From Spirosoma aureum (lineage in GTDB: Bacteria; Bacteroidota; Bacteroidia; Cytophagales; Spirosomataceae), in contig NZ_CP050063.1 of assembly GCF_011604685.1 (NCBI RefSeq), forward strand, positions 2,068,501 to 2,132,500: DNA of 64,000 nt. Reading direction: 5' to 3'. Under the pieces are notes generated by a model, which was given only the letters and a program-made list of their open reading frames with translations, was not told the DNA's origin and searched no databases. Below, piece after piece: positions 45,401 through 52,735 of this stretch (its first letter is position 1; each line of letters begins with the position of its first letter). Position numbers and translations under genes: made by a program.

Positions 45401-45440
45401 AGAGAGAGGTACAACCATCACTCTGGAAGTGCCTCTTTAA
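42405..45440 (+). CDS. Two-component sensor kinase: periplasmic propellers, Y_Y_Y domain, HisKA_3 kinase
   Basis: The product (1011 aa from ATG 42405; ATG 42387 adds six residues) has a signal peptide (WFTVLIFSLSLASLSNAQ), two-component propeller repeats up to about residue 660 (GFMWFGTHNGLNKYDG, GTLWVGTNSGVNKG, GHLWMGTTRGLSRFD), a Y_Y_Y domain (NQYAYQLVGVDKKWVQAG), a membrane helix (IWFRLTAAFILLLLAGI) and a HisKA_3/HATPase kinase. ERQRLAADLHDDLGATLS carries the phospho-His; NAIKHAKA and VEDDGRGY are the N and G1 boxes. It belongs to the NarX/DegS kinase branch, unlike the LytS-type propeller kinase at 35.5 kb. The partner NarL-type regulator starts 10 bp after its stop. Confidence 0.9.
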   Translation: MNYTWFTVLIFSLSLASLSNAQTTLNFEHLSTPQGLSQSTVRSICQDREGFMWFGTHNGLNKYDGYSFTVFKPDPRDPKHTFHHNIITDIHEDRRGLLWAATLGGGLHLVDKRSGNVTAYEIGSGHNSSLNTLFSIHEDAKGFLWIATGRGLARFDTQAKQYTLYTKQKYLVAVTQEQSGRFWVGGIQGVQQFDRQTRTFTDVLLDSSLDRQPFISSLCIDADGLLWAGSLSGGLWRMDTKRRPLAFTRYNPRGEVNKAIRYNGIYSDKAGHLWLATSEGLQDIDTKTDRVITYQSNASQQGSLSNNSIQSLFQDRTGTLWVGTNSGVNKGSAYSKSFIAHQIIPSIPTISLNSNYINTLLEDKTGTIWLGSNAGNMDGSFKNGLFRFDPRDKQIKPVPLDTSDPASKDVLTVYEDRKGRLWMGAANGLYQLNRTTGRFVRYAYPFSVYHMAEDEKGTLWLPSGSAGDSAVLSAFDPDKAQFTSYRYNEKDTSGLNNPFYYGILASRNGDIYLATGGGGINRLNPKTGRFRHYMPDYQSLIGHVNDKEVRCLYEDVQGIIWAGTGLGGLNRLDPRTGKFTTYTTQEGLPSNRILSIIGDQKGHLWMGTTRGLSRFDPMTNVFRNYDVRDGLPDNEFLTGAVQNHKGKLLFGTRNGFVMFYPDSVRDNAIPPPVYITGFTVLGKRRAVPSDHIALAYQENFLSFEFVALNYNTPEKNQYAYQLVGVDKKWVQAGTRRFANYTNLPPGDYTFRVKASNDDGVWNEKGASIHVMIQPPWWQTIWFRLTAAFILLLLAGISIRLYTQARLRRQRNALKRVLQVQEEERQRLAADLHDDLGATLSAIKGQLETVHQTSDELARPIDLMEKAIRDLRHISHNLMPPEFARLGLTEAIHETVRRAETSSGLHFLFITHGQERRFDNETELTIYRIAIELINNAIKHAKAKQITIQLIFYPQQVSLLVEDDGRGYPINEGISQSGIGLRNIRSRVAYLQSKLLVDSGERGTTITLEVPL

Positions 45441-45450
45441 ATCCAGAAGT

Positions 45451-46095
45451 ATGGTTTCGGGAGCAATTCCTTCTACAATTCTCATTGCCGACGACCATCA
45501 ACTATTCAATGATGGATTACGTACATTATTAACATTTGAGGGGAGCCCGTTTCAGGTTGTTGGTCAGGTCTATAGGGGCGATGACGTAATCCTGGGCATT
45601 CATCAACTACAGCCTGATGTCGTTTTATTAGATATCAATATGCCCCATCGAAATGGTATCGATGTGGCCCGGCAAATTGTACGCGACTACCCGACCGTCA
45701 GGGTAGTAATCATTTCGATGTATAACTACCAGAAATTTGTTGATGAACTTAAAGAAATTGGTGTTGCCGGTTATTTGTTGAAAAGTGCCTCACAACAGGA
45801 ATTGATCAGCTGTTTGCAAAGTGTTATTACAGGCGGTCGGTATTTCGATATAAAGCTGAATGGAAAAGCAGCTGCCCTCCATCAGGAAGATGAGTTTGTG
45901 AAACGGTTTAAGTTGTCGCCCAGAGAGTTAGAGATTATTGTGTTAATGAGAGAAGGATTATCGGCGCCAGAAATAGCCCGGCAACTCTTTATTTCAGAAG
46001 AAACGGTTAAAACACACCGAAAGAATATTTACTATAAGCTGGACATAAATAACCTGGCCGAACTGATTCGGTTTGCCAATGAGCATGGGTTATAA
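45451..46095 (+). CDS. NarL/FixJ-family response regulator
   Basis: From ATG 45451 the protein is 214 aa: a receiver (TILIADDHQLFNDGLRTLL, phospho-Asp in VVLLDINMPHRNGID, switch Lys in YLLKSAS) and a LuxR-type HTH at about 150-210 (LSPRELEIIVLMREGLSAPE, EETVKTHRKNIYYKL). The HisKA_3 propeller kinase just upstream is its certain partner. A TTG at 45391 lies inside the kinase gene and is rejected as start. Confidence 0.92.
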   Translation: MVSGAIPSTILIADDHQLFNDGLRTLLTFEGSPFQVVGQVYRGDDVILGIHQLQPDVVLLDINMPHRNGIDVARQIVRDYPTVRVVIISMYNYQKFVDELKEIGVAGYLLKSASQQELISCLQSVITGGRYFDIKLNGKAAALHQEDEFVKRFKLSPRELEIIVLMREGLSAPEIARQLFISEETVKTHRKNIYYKLDINNLAELIRFANEHGL

Positions 46096-46123
46096 TCGTT
46101 AGTGACATTATAAAGCCTGCTCA

Positions 46124-46873
46124 TCAGACCCAGCCAATCCGCTCAAAAAAGTGCTGCTTTTCCCGGCGCGAGACCTCCACCTCACTACCATCAGACATAA
46201 CGACGGTGCCACCTTCACCCCGGACGTACTCGCTCAGATGCTGAAGATTTATGAGCGACGAGCGGTGAATCCGGACAAAGCTGAGCGGCTCGAGCAGGTC
46301 AGCAAAGTCTTTTAATGTTCTGGTGGCCACAATTTTACGGCCATCGACCAGATAAAACGTCGTGTAATTGCTGTCAGCTTCAAGCCGAATAATGTCCTGA
46401 ACGGGTACGAACATCAGCCCCCGCAATGACGACACGGCAATTTTATTGAACAGGGCATGTGGCGACGGCGTTGGGCGATTTATATCGATCGAAACCGTTT
46501 CGCGGTGCTGACGCTTCTGGTGCAGCCGTTCGATGGCCTGCTGAAGCTCACCTTCGTGGATGGGTTTAAGCAGGAAATCGAGTGCACTCATCCGCAGGGC
46601 ATCAATCGCATACTGACCGTAGGCTGTGCAGAAAATCACCTCAAAGTCGATTGTTCCCAGTTCGCGCAGGAGAGAGAACCCGTTCATCCCAGGCATATCG
46701 ATGTCTAAAAATAATACATCGGGTTTGTAATGGGCTAAACTCGCCACGGCATCTGACGGATGTTGAAAGGTCTGTAGAACATCCACGTCAGGGGCTACTT
46801 TTTGGATCTTTACACGTAATGCATCCAGACTAGCTCGCTCATCATCAACAAGAATAGCAGATAATTTCATCAT
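46124..46873 (-). CDS. LytTR-family response regulator without adjacent kinase
   Basis: A 249-aa regulator with receiver (LSAILVDDERASLDAL, VLFLDIDMPGMNGFSLL, FLLKPIHEGEL) and LytTR domain (DIIRLEADSNYTTFYLVDG, FVRIHRSSLINLQHL). It resembles the regulator at 38.6 kb but is convergent to the NarL gene and monocistronic, with no kinase in the same direction nearby. Its partner could be a kinase elsewhere in the genome or the LytS-type propeller kinase at 35.5 kb. ATGs at 46873 and 46870 are both possible. Confidence 0.9.
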   Translation of the reverse strand: MMKLSAILVDDERASLDALRVKIQKVAPDVDVLQTFQHPSDAVASLAHYKPDVLFLDIDMPGMNGFSLLRELGTIDFEVIFCTAYGQYAIDALRMSALDFLLKPIHEGELQQAIERLHQKRQHRETVSIDINRPTPSPHALFNKIAVSSLRGLMFVPVQDIIRLEADSNYTTFYLVDGRKIVATRTLKDFADLLEPLSFVRIHRSSLINLQHLSEYVRGEGGTVVMSDGSEVEVSRREKQHFFERIGWV

Positions 46874-47022
46874 TCCGGTTGGTTGTCCATTGATAAATAT
46901 ACGGACTTATGAGGGCAGAAGATTGACCGGTAACTAAAAGGCTACGAAAAAAGCCGTTTCTTCGGAGTGAAACCAATTGATCGCTCAGCTTATGTATACC
47001 TGGATTTTCGTCTGCGTAAAAA

Positions 47023-47075
47023 ACAGTAAAGCGGTGTTAGATTCTGGTAATCAACATCTAACACCGCTTTACTGT
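47023..47075 (-). terminator. 20-bp perfect hairpin after the esterase gene
   Basis: Arms 47023-47042 and 47056-47075 pair perfectly over 20 bp with a 13-nt loop, 21 nt downstream of the leftward esterase stop. The leftward strand continues into a run TTTTTTACGC, giving a short T-tract, so an intrinsic terminator is likely. Confidence 0.75.
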
Positions 47076-47095
47076 ACTGCGCCATTAGGAATTAT

Positions 47096-47968
47096 CTAGG
47101 GTGCAATTGCGCCGTTGGATTTGAGAACCTTATTGAAAAAAAGGATGTGAAAGGGTAGCGAATTTTCCCAATAATCCCAGGTATGACCGCCGGGGTGTTC
47201 GGTGTAATCGTGTGGCGTCTGGTTGTAAACCAACCGGCGATGCAGTTCTCGGTTCGGTTCGATCAGAAAGTCATCGACGCCACAGTCAATGATCAGCTTT
47301 AGCCCATTGGCCTTTATCTTATCGGCCATGTTCACGACAGAGTTAGCCGCGTATAAATCGGGTGTAGCTCCCTGCGGTCCCAGGATTCGCTCGAACTGAG
47401 GAGCAATCTGTTTGGCAAACTCGGGCGCAATTCGCCAGTGAGTTGGGCTCAGATCGAGGGCGCCACTCATGCTGCCAGCCGCACAATAGAGATCCGGATG
47501 ACGCGTAGCCAGATACAATGCGCCATGCCCACCCATGCTCAGGCCCGTAATTACCCGACCTTTTTTATCGCGAATGGTGCGGTATGTGTTGTCGATCTTT
47601 TCGAGCACTTCTTTCGTGATATAAGTCTCAAACAGATTGTCTTTCTGAATCGGACTGTCGAGATAACCACTGAGTTTCTCACCTTCGGGTGTAACAATAA
47701 TCAGGTTATACTGATCGGCCAGGTTGTGCAGCAGCATCTTGTCGGGCGTCTTTGACAGCCAGTCGTTGAACTGCCCACCACCACCATGCAGTAGGTAGAG
47801 AACCGGATAGGACGCCTTGCTTTTCGCATAGCTACTGGGCAATACAACAGCCGCCCGAAGGTTTTTTTGCATGGCGGCACTGGGAATATCGAGCGTATCG
47901 ACCTTCGCGCTAAATGCGGAGAGATGCATGAGTACGCCCATACCTAGAATTAGAAAACGTAAATACAT
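47096..47968 (-). CDS. Exported esterase, CE1/esterase D type
   Basis: The 290-aa product has a leader (RFLILGMGVLMHLSAFSA) and an alpha/beta-hydrolase fold: YPVLYLLHGGGGQFNDWL (oxyanion region), GLSMGGHGALYLA with the nucleophile Ser, DCGVDDFLIE (acid) and HPGGHTWDYW (His). It matches the tributyrin esterase/feruloyl or acetyl esterase group. The likely role is deacylation of sugars or plant-cell-wall esters in the periplasm. It is transcribed alone and ends at a strong hairpin. Confidence 0.88.
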   Translation of the reverse strand: MYLRFLILGMGVLMHLSAFSAKVDTLDIPSAAMQKNLRAAVVLPSSYAKSKASYPVLYLLHGGGGQFNDWLSKTPDKMLLHNLADQYNLIIVTPEGEKLSGYLDSPIQKDNLFETYITKEVLEKIDNTYRTIRDKKGRVITGLSMGGHGALYLATRHPDLYCAAGSMSGALDLSPTHWRIAPEFAKQIAPQFERILGPQGATPDLYAANSVVNMADKIKANGLKLIIDCGVDDFLIEPNRELHRRLVYNQTPHDYTEHPGGHTWDYWENSLPFHILFFNKVLKSNGAIAP

Positions 47969-48356
47969 AGTTTGCCAGGTTAGGAATGTGACGGAAAAAC
48001 GATAGTATGGGTGTTAGACTGGATTCTGGTGCTGGTTCATATTTGTGAAGTTGAAAGCAGGGGAGAAGTGTGGGACTATAGTTCAGTCTATCAATAACGC
48101 CAGGTTTACTCGTATAAATGACTGCTCAGGAAGAAGAAAAATTCTTTGTGTAATTTATACGTAATGATAAGATTTTTCGCTAATCAAGTGAAATTTACTA
48201 TTGATTATTTTTAATTTTTTCGTCTGGTAATACAAATCAAAGGCCGTGCTGAATGTTGTCGCTTGATATTTGTCAAGACTTATTTCTGATCTATATCATT
48301 CCTGCCAAAGGGCTGGTTACTGCATATTTGTAGTCTATTATTTGCCGTTTTTAGCC
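47969..48356. other. 388-bp divergent intergenic region
   Basis: No gene is seen between the esterase and pirin genes. The half nearest the pirin gene is AT-rich and contains the CTTGA-N6-TCAAG palindrome at 48262-48277, described separately. A gene-free stretch at 48001-48200 shows no repeat or hairpin of note. Confidence 0.5.
48262..48277. promoter_or_regulatory. Candidate Crp/Fnr-type operator (CTTGA-N6-TCAAG)
   Basis: CTTGATATTTGTCAAG is a perfect 5-bp-arm palindrome; its inner part TTGATATTTGTCAA differs from the FNR consensus TTGATnnnnATCAA at one base. It lies 79 bp before the pirin ATG and the same operon encodes a Crp/Fnr regulator whose recognition helix has the FNR-type Glu-x-x-Ser-Arg. 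Confidence 0.5.
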
Positions 48357-49229
48357 ATGGAAAAAGTAACCGCAATTAGCTACGGAGGTACCAATTCAAG
48401 AGTGGGCGACTTGCTAGTCAATCGCTTACTGCCCAATCGTTATGTAGATGCCGTTGGCCCGTTTATATTTCTTGATCACCTATACCCAACAGAACTAAAT
48501 CCGGAAGTACCCGAAGTGCCAACCGGCGAATCTGCACATCCGCATCGGGGTATTGCCACATTCAGCTATTTGTTCAAGGGTAGCCTTGCACATTTCGATA
48601 GCCAGGGACATCGCGGTACGGTAGCCTCGGGGGGAATTCAGTGGATGAAAGCCGGGAATGGAATCATTCATGACGAACAGCCCCGTATGACCGATGCGGG
48701 CGGCTCTGTACTCCATGCGCTGCAATTCTGGATTAATCTGCCCGCAAAAAACAAGGCAGAAGCCCCCGAATACCTGGCCGTGCAGGCCGACGAAATTCCG
48801 GAGGTGGTATTACCCAATGATGCTGGTACTGTACGGATTTTGATTGGGAAATTAGGTAACGAGGTCTCGCCGGTCAAAACATTCAGCAGGCAGTTTTTAT
48901 ACCATATAAAGCTGAATCCAAAGTCATCGTTTACGCTGCCAACGCGGTCTGATTTTGAGTACGCGGCTTTCGTACCTTCCGATGAAGTAAACGTAAACGG
49001 ATCGATGCTTGGTAACAGCAAACTCCTTACTTTTGAGATGGATGGTGGTGATATTGTGCTCCAGAGCGACCGTATTGCGTCGACCGATGTGATGCTTTTT
49101 GGCGGGGAACCTTACATGGAGCCCATCGTGGCTGAAGGGCCGTTTGTCATGAATACCCATCTGGAAATTGCGGAGGCATACCGTGATTTTTTTAACGGGA
49201 AATATGGTACCATTAAGTACACAGCGTAA
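48357..49229 (+). CDS. Pirin family protein
   Basis: A 290-aa bicupin from ATG 48357. The N-terminal cupin has the metal ligands in SAHPHRGIATFSY (His-x-His) and GIIHDEQPR (His-x-Glu), with LHALQFWINLP as usual for pirins; the C-terminal cupin is degenerate. Bacterial pirins have been tied to quercetin-like dioxygenase activity or redox and stress responses; function here is open. It is translationally coupled by TAATG to the Crp/Fnr regulator gene. The TTG at 48270 would place the start inside a putative operator and is rejected. Confidence 0.9.
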   Translation: MEKVTAISYGGTNSRVGDLLVNRLLPNRYVDAVGPFIFLDHLYPTELNPEVPEVPTGESAHPHRGIATFSYLFKGSLAHFDSQGHRGTVASGGIQWMKAGNGIIHDEQPRMTDAGGSVLHALQFWINLPAKNKAEAPEYLAVQADEIPEVVLPNDAGTVRILIGKLGNEVSPVKTFSRQFLYHIKLNPKSSFTLPTRSDFEYAAFVPSDEVNVNGSMLGNSKLLTFEMDGGDIVLQSDRIASTDVMLFGGEPYMEPIVAEGPFVMNTHLEIAEAYRDFFNGKYGTIKYTA

Positions 49230-49813
49230 TGTACGATAAGCTTCGAAACTATATAGATACTCAACTATCCGATACGGTGTCTGATGAGGAATTTGAGTTG
49301 ATCAAACGGGCATTTGTCGCTAAAAAAATCAGACGGAAACAGTATTTATTGCAGGAAGGCGATGTGTGTAAATACATTGCCTTTATTGTCAAAGGAGCGA
49401 TGCGCCAATACTCCGTTGATGCGAAAGAAATAGAACATATTGTCCGGTTTGGGATCGAGAATTGGTGGATGAGCGACCGGGAGAGCTTTATTATGCTTAC
49501 GCCATCCCGGTATAATATCGATGCCCTGGAAGATACCGACCTGTTGATGATAACCAATGCCAGTTTGCAGGAATTAAGGGCTCACTCGCCATCGTTTATA
49601 AAACTGGGGCAATTGCTCGATGAGCGGAGTTATATAGCCGCTCAGAAACGAATTCACGCATCGATTAGCCTTACTGCCGAAGAACGGTACATTGATTTAC
49701 TAAAATCAAACCCTGAATTTTTGCAGCGATTTCCGCAGAATATGATCGCTTCTTACTTAGGTATTTCACCCGAAACGCTGAGCCGTATTCGTAAACATTC
49801 GATTACCAGGTAG
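49229..49813 (+). CDS. Crp/Fnr family transcriptional regulator
   Basis: A 194-aa regulator with a cNMP-binding-like beta barrel (residues about 20-115: KQYLLQEGDVCKYIAFIVKG) and a C-terminal winged helix (NMIASYLGISPETLSRIRKH). The recognition helix carries Glu-x-x-Ser-Arg as in E. coli FNR rather than the Arg-Glu-x-x-x-Arg of CRP, and the barrel lacks a cAMP phosphate-binding RxS motif and a Cys cluster. The ligand is therefore unknown. It overlaps the pirin gene by one base, suggesting that it controls the pirin operon, probably through the palindrome at 48262. Confidence 0.9.
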   Translation: MYDKLRNYIDTQLSDTVSDEEFELIKRAFVAKKIRRKQYLLQEGDVCKYIAFIVKGAMRQYSVDAKEIEHIVRFGIENWWMSDRESFIMLTPSRYNIDALEDTDLLMITNASLQELRAHSPSFIKLGQLLDERSYIAAQKRIHASISLTAEERYIDLLKSNPEFLQRFPQNMIASYLGISPETLSRIRKHSITR

Positions 49814-49836
49814 ATAAGCTGAATCTGATAGAACTC

Positions 49837-49871
49837 TCCCAAACTGAGCCATCAGTCGGCTCAGTTTGGGA
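49837..49871. terminator. Hairpin between convergent genes
   Basis: A 14-bp perfect stem (TCCCAAACTGAGCC at 49837-49850, complement at 49858-49871) with a 7-nt loop lies 23 bp after the regulator stop and 23 bp before the stop of the converging isomerase gene. It can serve both strands. Confidence 0.75.
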
Positions 49872-49893
49872 AATCTCGCTGAGGCTAGTATGA

Positions 49894-50853
49894 TCAGGCC
49901 AGTACTTTCGAGAGATTCTGGTAACTGATCTGAATGTTTTCAATTCCGGGAGCCATATCCTGCTCGACAAAGAAGTATTTTAAACCGGCAATACTGGCTG
50001 CCGCAAAAATTCGCTTGAAGTCAACGACGCCATTGCCAACTTCGGTAATCGTTTTCAGATCCGACTTAATGTCTTTTATGTGCCAGAGCGGAAAGCGTCC
50101 TGGCTGCCCTTTGAACAAGTCAACGGGATCTTTACCCGCTTTAGTTGCCCAGGCTAGATCCAGTTCCATCTTCACAAGGTCTTTATCCGTCTGCGAGAGA
50201 ACCAGTTCGTAAGGGGTCTTCCCACCTTCGACAGGATCGAATTCGGTAGCGTGGTTGTGATAGGCAAAACCGATACCTGCCTTTTTCGCAGCTTCACCGG
50301 TTTTCTGAAATACCTCGATTGATTTATTGATCTCATCCAGCGTTGCCACGGGTGTACTGGCGCAAACCAGATAACTCAACCCGCCTTCGGCTGCTTCGTC
50401 AACCAACTGCTGGTAGTTATCACGCAGATTCAGCATGGGAGGCATCGGTCCACTACCAAATGGGTTTCGAGCTGGTGCTGCCGCTGCACCCGTTGCGGTT
50501 GTGCTGGCAGGCGGTGTTGGCCGTGGTTTGAACGGTGCTCCACCCGCATGGTGCGCCCGCCATCTCATACCCATGCCTTCAACCAGCGATTTAAATTCTT
50601 TGGCTGTGTAGCCGTAGTATTTCCCTTTCAGACTAAAAGCCGACTCTACCTCTTTGTAACCCGTTGCGGCTACTTTTTGGAGTGTGCCTTTCGGGTCTTC
50701 GTTCATCTGTCTGAACAGCGTAAATAACTGGATGCCGATCGGGCGGGAAGCAGCCAATCCGAACAGTTGTTCGGCCTGTGTAAGCTGTGGTAGTACCAAT
50801 CCACCTAACGCCACTGTACTGGCCTGTTTCAAAAAATCTCTGCGGTTTCTCAT
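49894..50853 (-). CDS. Sugar phosphate isomerase/epimerase family protein with Tat leader
   Basis: From ATG 50853 the product is 319 aa with a twin-arginine leader (MRNRRDFLKQASTVALGG). The rest is an AP-endonuclease-2-like TIM barrel (IGIQLFTLFRQMNEDPKGTL, GFAYHNHATEF, KMELDLAWATKAGKDPV, PLWHIKDIKSDL), with the His and Glu/Asp metal ligands of the xylose-isomerase-like group. Exported members in Bacteroidota are linked to sugar or inositol metabolism; substrate is unknown. An Ala/Pro-rich insert near residue 115 is unusual. A terminator lies just upstream, so it has its own promoter. Confidence 0.87.
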   Translation of the reverse strand: MRNRRDFLKQASTVALGGLVLPQLTQAEQLFGLAASRPIGIQLFTLFRQMNEDPKGTLQKVAATGYKEVESAFSLKGKYYGYTAKEFKSLVEGMGMRWRAHHAGGAPFKPRPTPPASTTATGAAAAPARNPFGSGPMPPMLNLRDNYQQLVDEAAEGGLSYLVCASTPVATLDEINKSIEVFQKTGEAAKKAGIGFAYHNHATEFDPVEGGKTPYELVLSQTDKDLVKMELDLAWATKAGKDPVDLFKGQPGRFPLWHIKDIKSDLKTITEVGNGVVDFKRIFAAASIAGLKYFFVEQDMAPGIENIQISYQNLSKVLA

Positions 50854-50888
50854 GGAGGTAAAAGGTTTGACGAGTAATTGGGTACTAG

Positions 50889-50930
50889 TTAAAAAGAAAA
50901 AGCCTGATGATAACAAAACGATCATCAGGC
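50889..50930 (-). terminator. Intrinsic terminator of the YceI gene
   Basis: On the minus strand GCCTGATGAT (50930-50921), a 9-nt loop and ATCATCAGGC (50911-50902) form a 10-bp stem followed by TTTTTCTTTTT. It starts 26 nt after the YceI stop, the classical intrinsic terminator layout. Confidence 0.85.
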
Positions 50931-50956
50931 ACGATTCAAGACAGGTTGATTTTTAC

Positions 50957-51559
50957 TTATTTCTTGGCCTCAGCAGCGTTGCCTTCCTGTTTTACAAACT
51001 CACCGCTTGCTTTTATTTCAACTTCATCGCTGACAACTACTACGGGTATCGTACCAATACTAAAATCAGAGCGTTTCACCGAACTGGCTATCTTAAAACC
51101 AACTTTTTCCTGTTCTTTGCCGCCCTGTCCTTTCATTTTTACAGGACCAACCATCGTTACATCCAGCGTAACCGGTTTTGTTACACCATGCATAGTCAGA
51201 TCACCGGTTGCGGTATATTTCTTGCCATCTACTTTCTTGAACGATGTGCTCTTGAAGGTCAGGGTCGGGAATTTTGCTGCGTCAAAAAAGTCAGGGCTTT
51301 TCAGGTGGTTGTCCCGGCGTTCGTTGTCCGTATTGATACTGGCTACATCAGCCGTAAGTTCAAAAACGGCATCCGAAAGGTCAGGCTTTGCCGAAGTAAC
51401 TTTAGCATCGAAGGTTTTGAAATTACCATCTACTTCTGCCAGCAGATTGTGAGTTACGGTGAACCCGACGCGGGAGTGGGCCTTATCGACCGTCCAGCTT
51501 TGGGCTAGCGAAACTCCGGAAACAAAAAGGCAGGCAGCTAATACGGTAAGTGTCTTCAT
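50957..51559 (-). CDS. Exported YceI family protein
   Basis: The 200-aa product has a signal peptide (TLTVLAACLFVSGVSLAQ) and the lipocalin-like YceI fold: SWTVDKAHSRVGFTVTHN, NERRDNHLKSPDFFDAAKFP, TATGDLTMHGVTKPVTLDVT. YceI proteins bind polyisoprenoid chains in the periplasm. Downstream of a 332-bp gap on the same strand lies the IPP isomerase gene, which makes isoprenoid precursors; a functional link is suggestive but unproven. It is transcribed alone with its own intrinsic terminator. Confidence 0.92.
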   Translation of the reverse strand: MKTLTVLAACLFVSGVSLAQSWTVDKAHSRVGFTVTHNLLAEVDGNFKTFDAKVTSAKPDLSDAVFELTADVASINTDNERRDNHLKSPDFFDAAKFPTLTFKSTSFKKVDGKKYTATGDLTMHGVTKPVTLDVTMVGPVKMKGQGGKEQEKVGFKIASSVKRSDFSIGTIPVVVVSDEVEIKASGEFVKQEGNAAEAKK

Positions 51560-51891
51560 GTGTTTAATTGGTTTAATGGAATCAATTTTTCTAAGTTAGA
51601 CTGGTTAATTCGAAATGAAAACGGTTAAAAAAACGAGTAATTGCCTGATAAGCAAAACTACTTTCCTGTATCAGTTCATAATTAATGTGTTTTAACCCGT
51701 AAAACCGACTTTCCTGTAGGTACATGTATTAGTACCCTTGGATAACGTTACCGGCTATTAATCAGGTATCTGCGCTACTAAATTGGGGTGATTAAGCCGG
51801 ATTTTAGAAATGAGTCTTGCGGAATGCCCGATTTAGGTAGCTGAATCCGGTATTTTTTCGGTTAAATACCTAAGTATACAATTGACGTAAA
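51560..51891. other. 332-bp intergenic region, no gene seen
   Basis: Between the YceI start and the IPP-isomerase stop, both on the minus strand. No coding frame or strong hairpin was found. It presumably holds the YceI promoter near 51560-51640, but no exact TAnnTTTG box is seen. Confidence 0.4.
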
Positions 51892-52419
51892 TTATACTGG
51901 TTGTTGAAGTCGCTCGAAGAGCATTCGAAACCAAACCGAAAACGTATCGGGAGCACTGATTATTTCCTGCCCCAGATCATCGGCCGATATCCAGCGGACA
52001 GCGCAAACTTCGTCAGGATTGAACGGAACCTGGCCCTGGTAGCGACCAGTAAAAACATGATCGAGTTCGTGCTCCGTCAGGCCGTTCGGCAATTCAGCGT
52101 GGTATCGAAAGCTGAATAGAGGTTCCAGCGCTGTCCGAAAACCCATTTCTTCGAACAGGCGTTGCTCGGCCTGATCGGCGGTGTTGTCGGGCCGACTTGG
52201 GTGACCACAACAACTATTCGACCATAAACCACCGGAATGATACTTTTGGGGTGCTCGTTTCTGAAGCAAAAAGTCTCCCTGATCGTTGAAAATCAGTACG
52301 GAAAAGGCCCGATGAAGTTCCCCTGACTGATGTACAGCCAGCTTTTCGGCCGTGCCGATCACGGCGTCATGTTCATTGACAAGCAATACGGTTGGTGAAG
52401 ATGTAATTTCGTTCGTCAT
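51892..52419 (-). CDS. idi: Isopentenyl-diphosphate delta-isomerase, type I
   Basis: A 175-aa Nudix-fold enzyme of normal type I length. VNEHDAVIGTAEKLAVHQSG and LHRAFSVLIFNDQGDFLLQK open the fold, WSNSCCGHPSRPDNTADQA has the catalytic Cys and metal His, RLFEEMGF is the Nudix-like Glu block and HELDHVFTG contains the second catalytic Glu region. It interconverts IPP and DMAPP in the cytoplasm for isoprenoids such as carotenoids, quinones and undecaprenyl phosphate. ATG 52419 directly precedes the family N-terminus. Confidence 0.95.
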   Translation of the reverse strand: MTNEITSSPTVLLVNEHDAVIGTAEKLAVHQSGELHRAFSVLIFNDQGDFLLQKRAPQKYHSGGLWSNSCCGHPSRPDNTADQAEQRLFEEMGFRTALEPLFSFRYHAELPNGLTEHELDHVFTGRYQGQVPFNPDEVCAVRWISADDLGQEIISAPDTFSVWFRMLFERLQQPV

Positions 52420-52478
52420 AAGTGAGTAGAATAGATGGTGGCACGGTTCGAAGTGAAAGTCCTAGCCTCAATATACCA

Positions 52479-52727
52479 TTATTTTATGAACGGTCTTGCA
52501 GGGGTACGTAGTTTAGTAAGTTTCGTTAAAAAGTGAAATTTAATACTGAGTTTATACAAACGGCCCATCAATTTGTTTAAGCGCAAATGAAACTGCTGCC
52601 AGATGGGAGCTAGTTCATTAATAACTTGCCGGGTGTAGAAACCAGTTCCATCAGGATCTGGGTCAGGAATGGTAATATCCAGGCCTAATTTTAGCAAATG
52701 ATCAGAGTAAAATGAGCTTAGGTGCAA
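52479..52727 (-). pseudogene. Possible gene remnant, unrecognised
   Basis: An 82-codon frame on the minus strand beginning at a TTG 8 bp after the EamA transporter stop. Its composition looks protein-like (DITIPDPDPDGTGFYTRQVI, NELAPIWQQFHLRLNKLMGR) but it has no ATG or GTG and continues open into the transporter gene upstream. This is what a 5'-truncated gene would look like. No family was recognised, and a chance frame cannot be excluded. Confidence 0.25.
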
Positions 52728-52735
52728 GGGCGCTA

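Noticed and set aside
50684..51508. 274-codon frame on the plus strand
   Set aside because: It is fully antisense to the sugar isomerase and YceI genes, which have clear family motifs; its translation is Phe/Tyr-rich and low in recognisable features.
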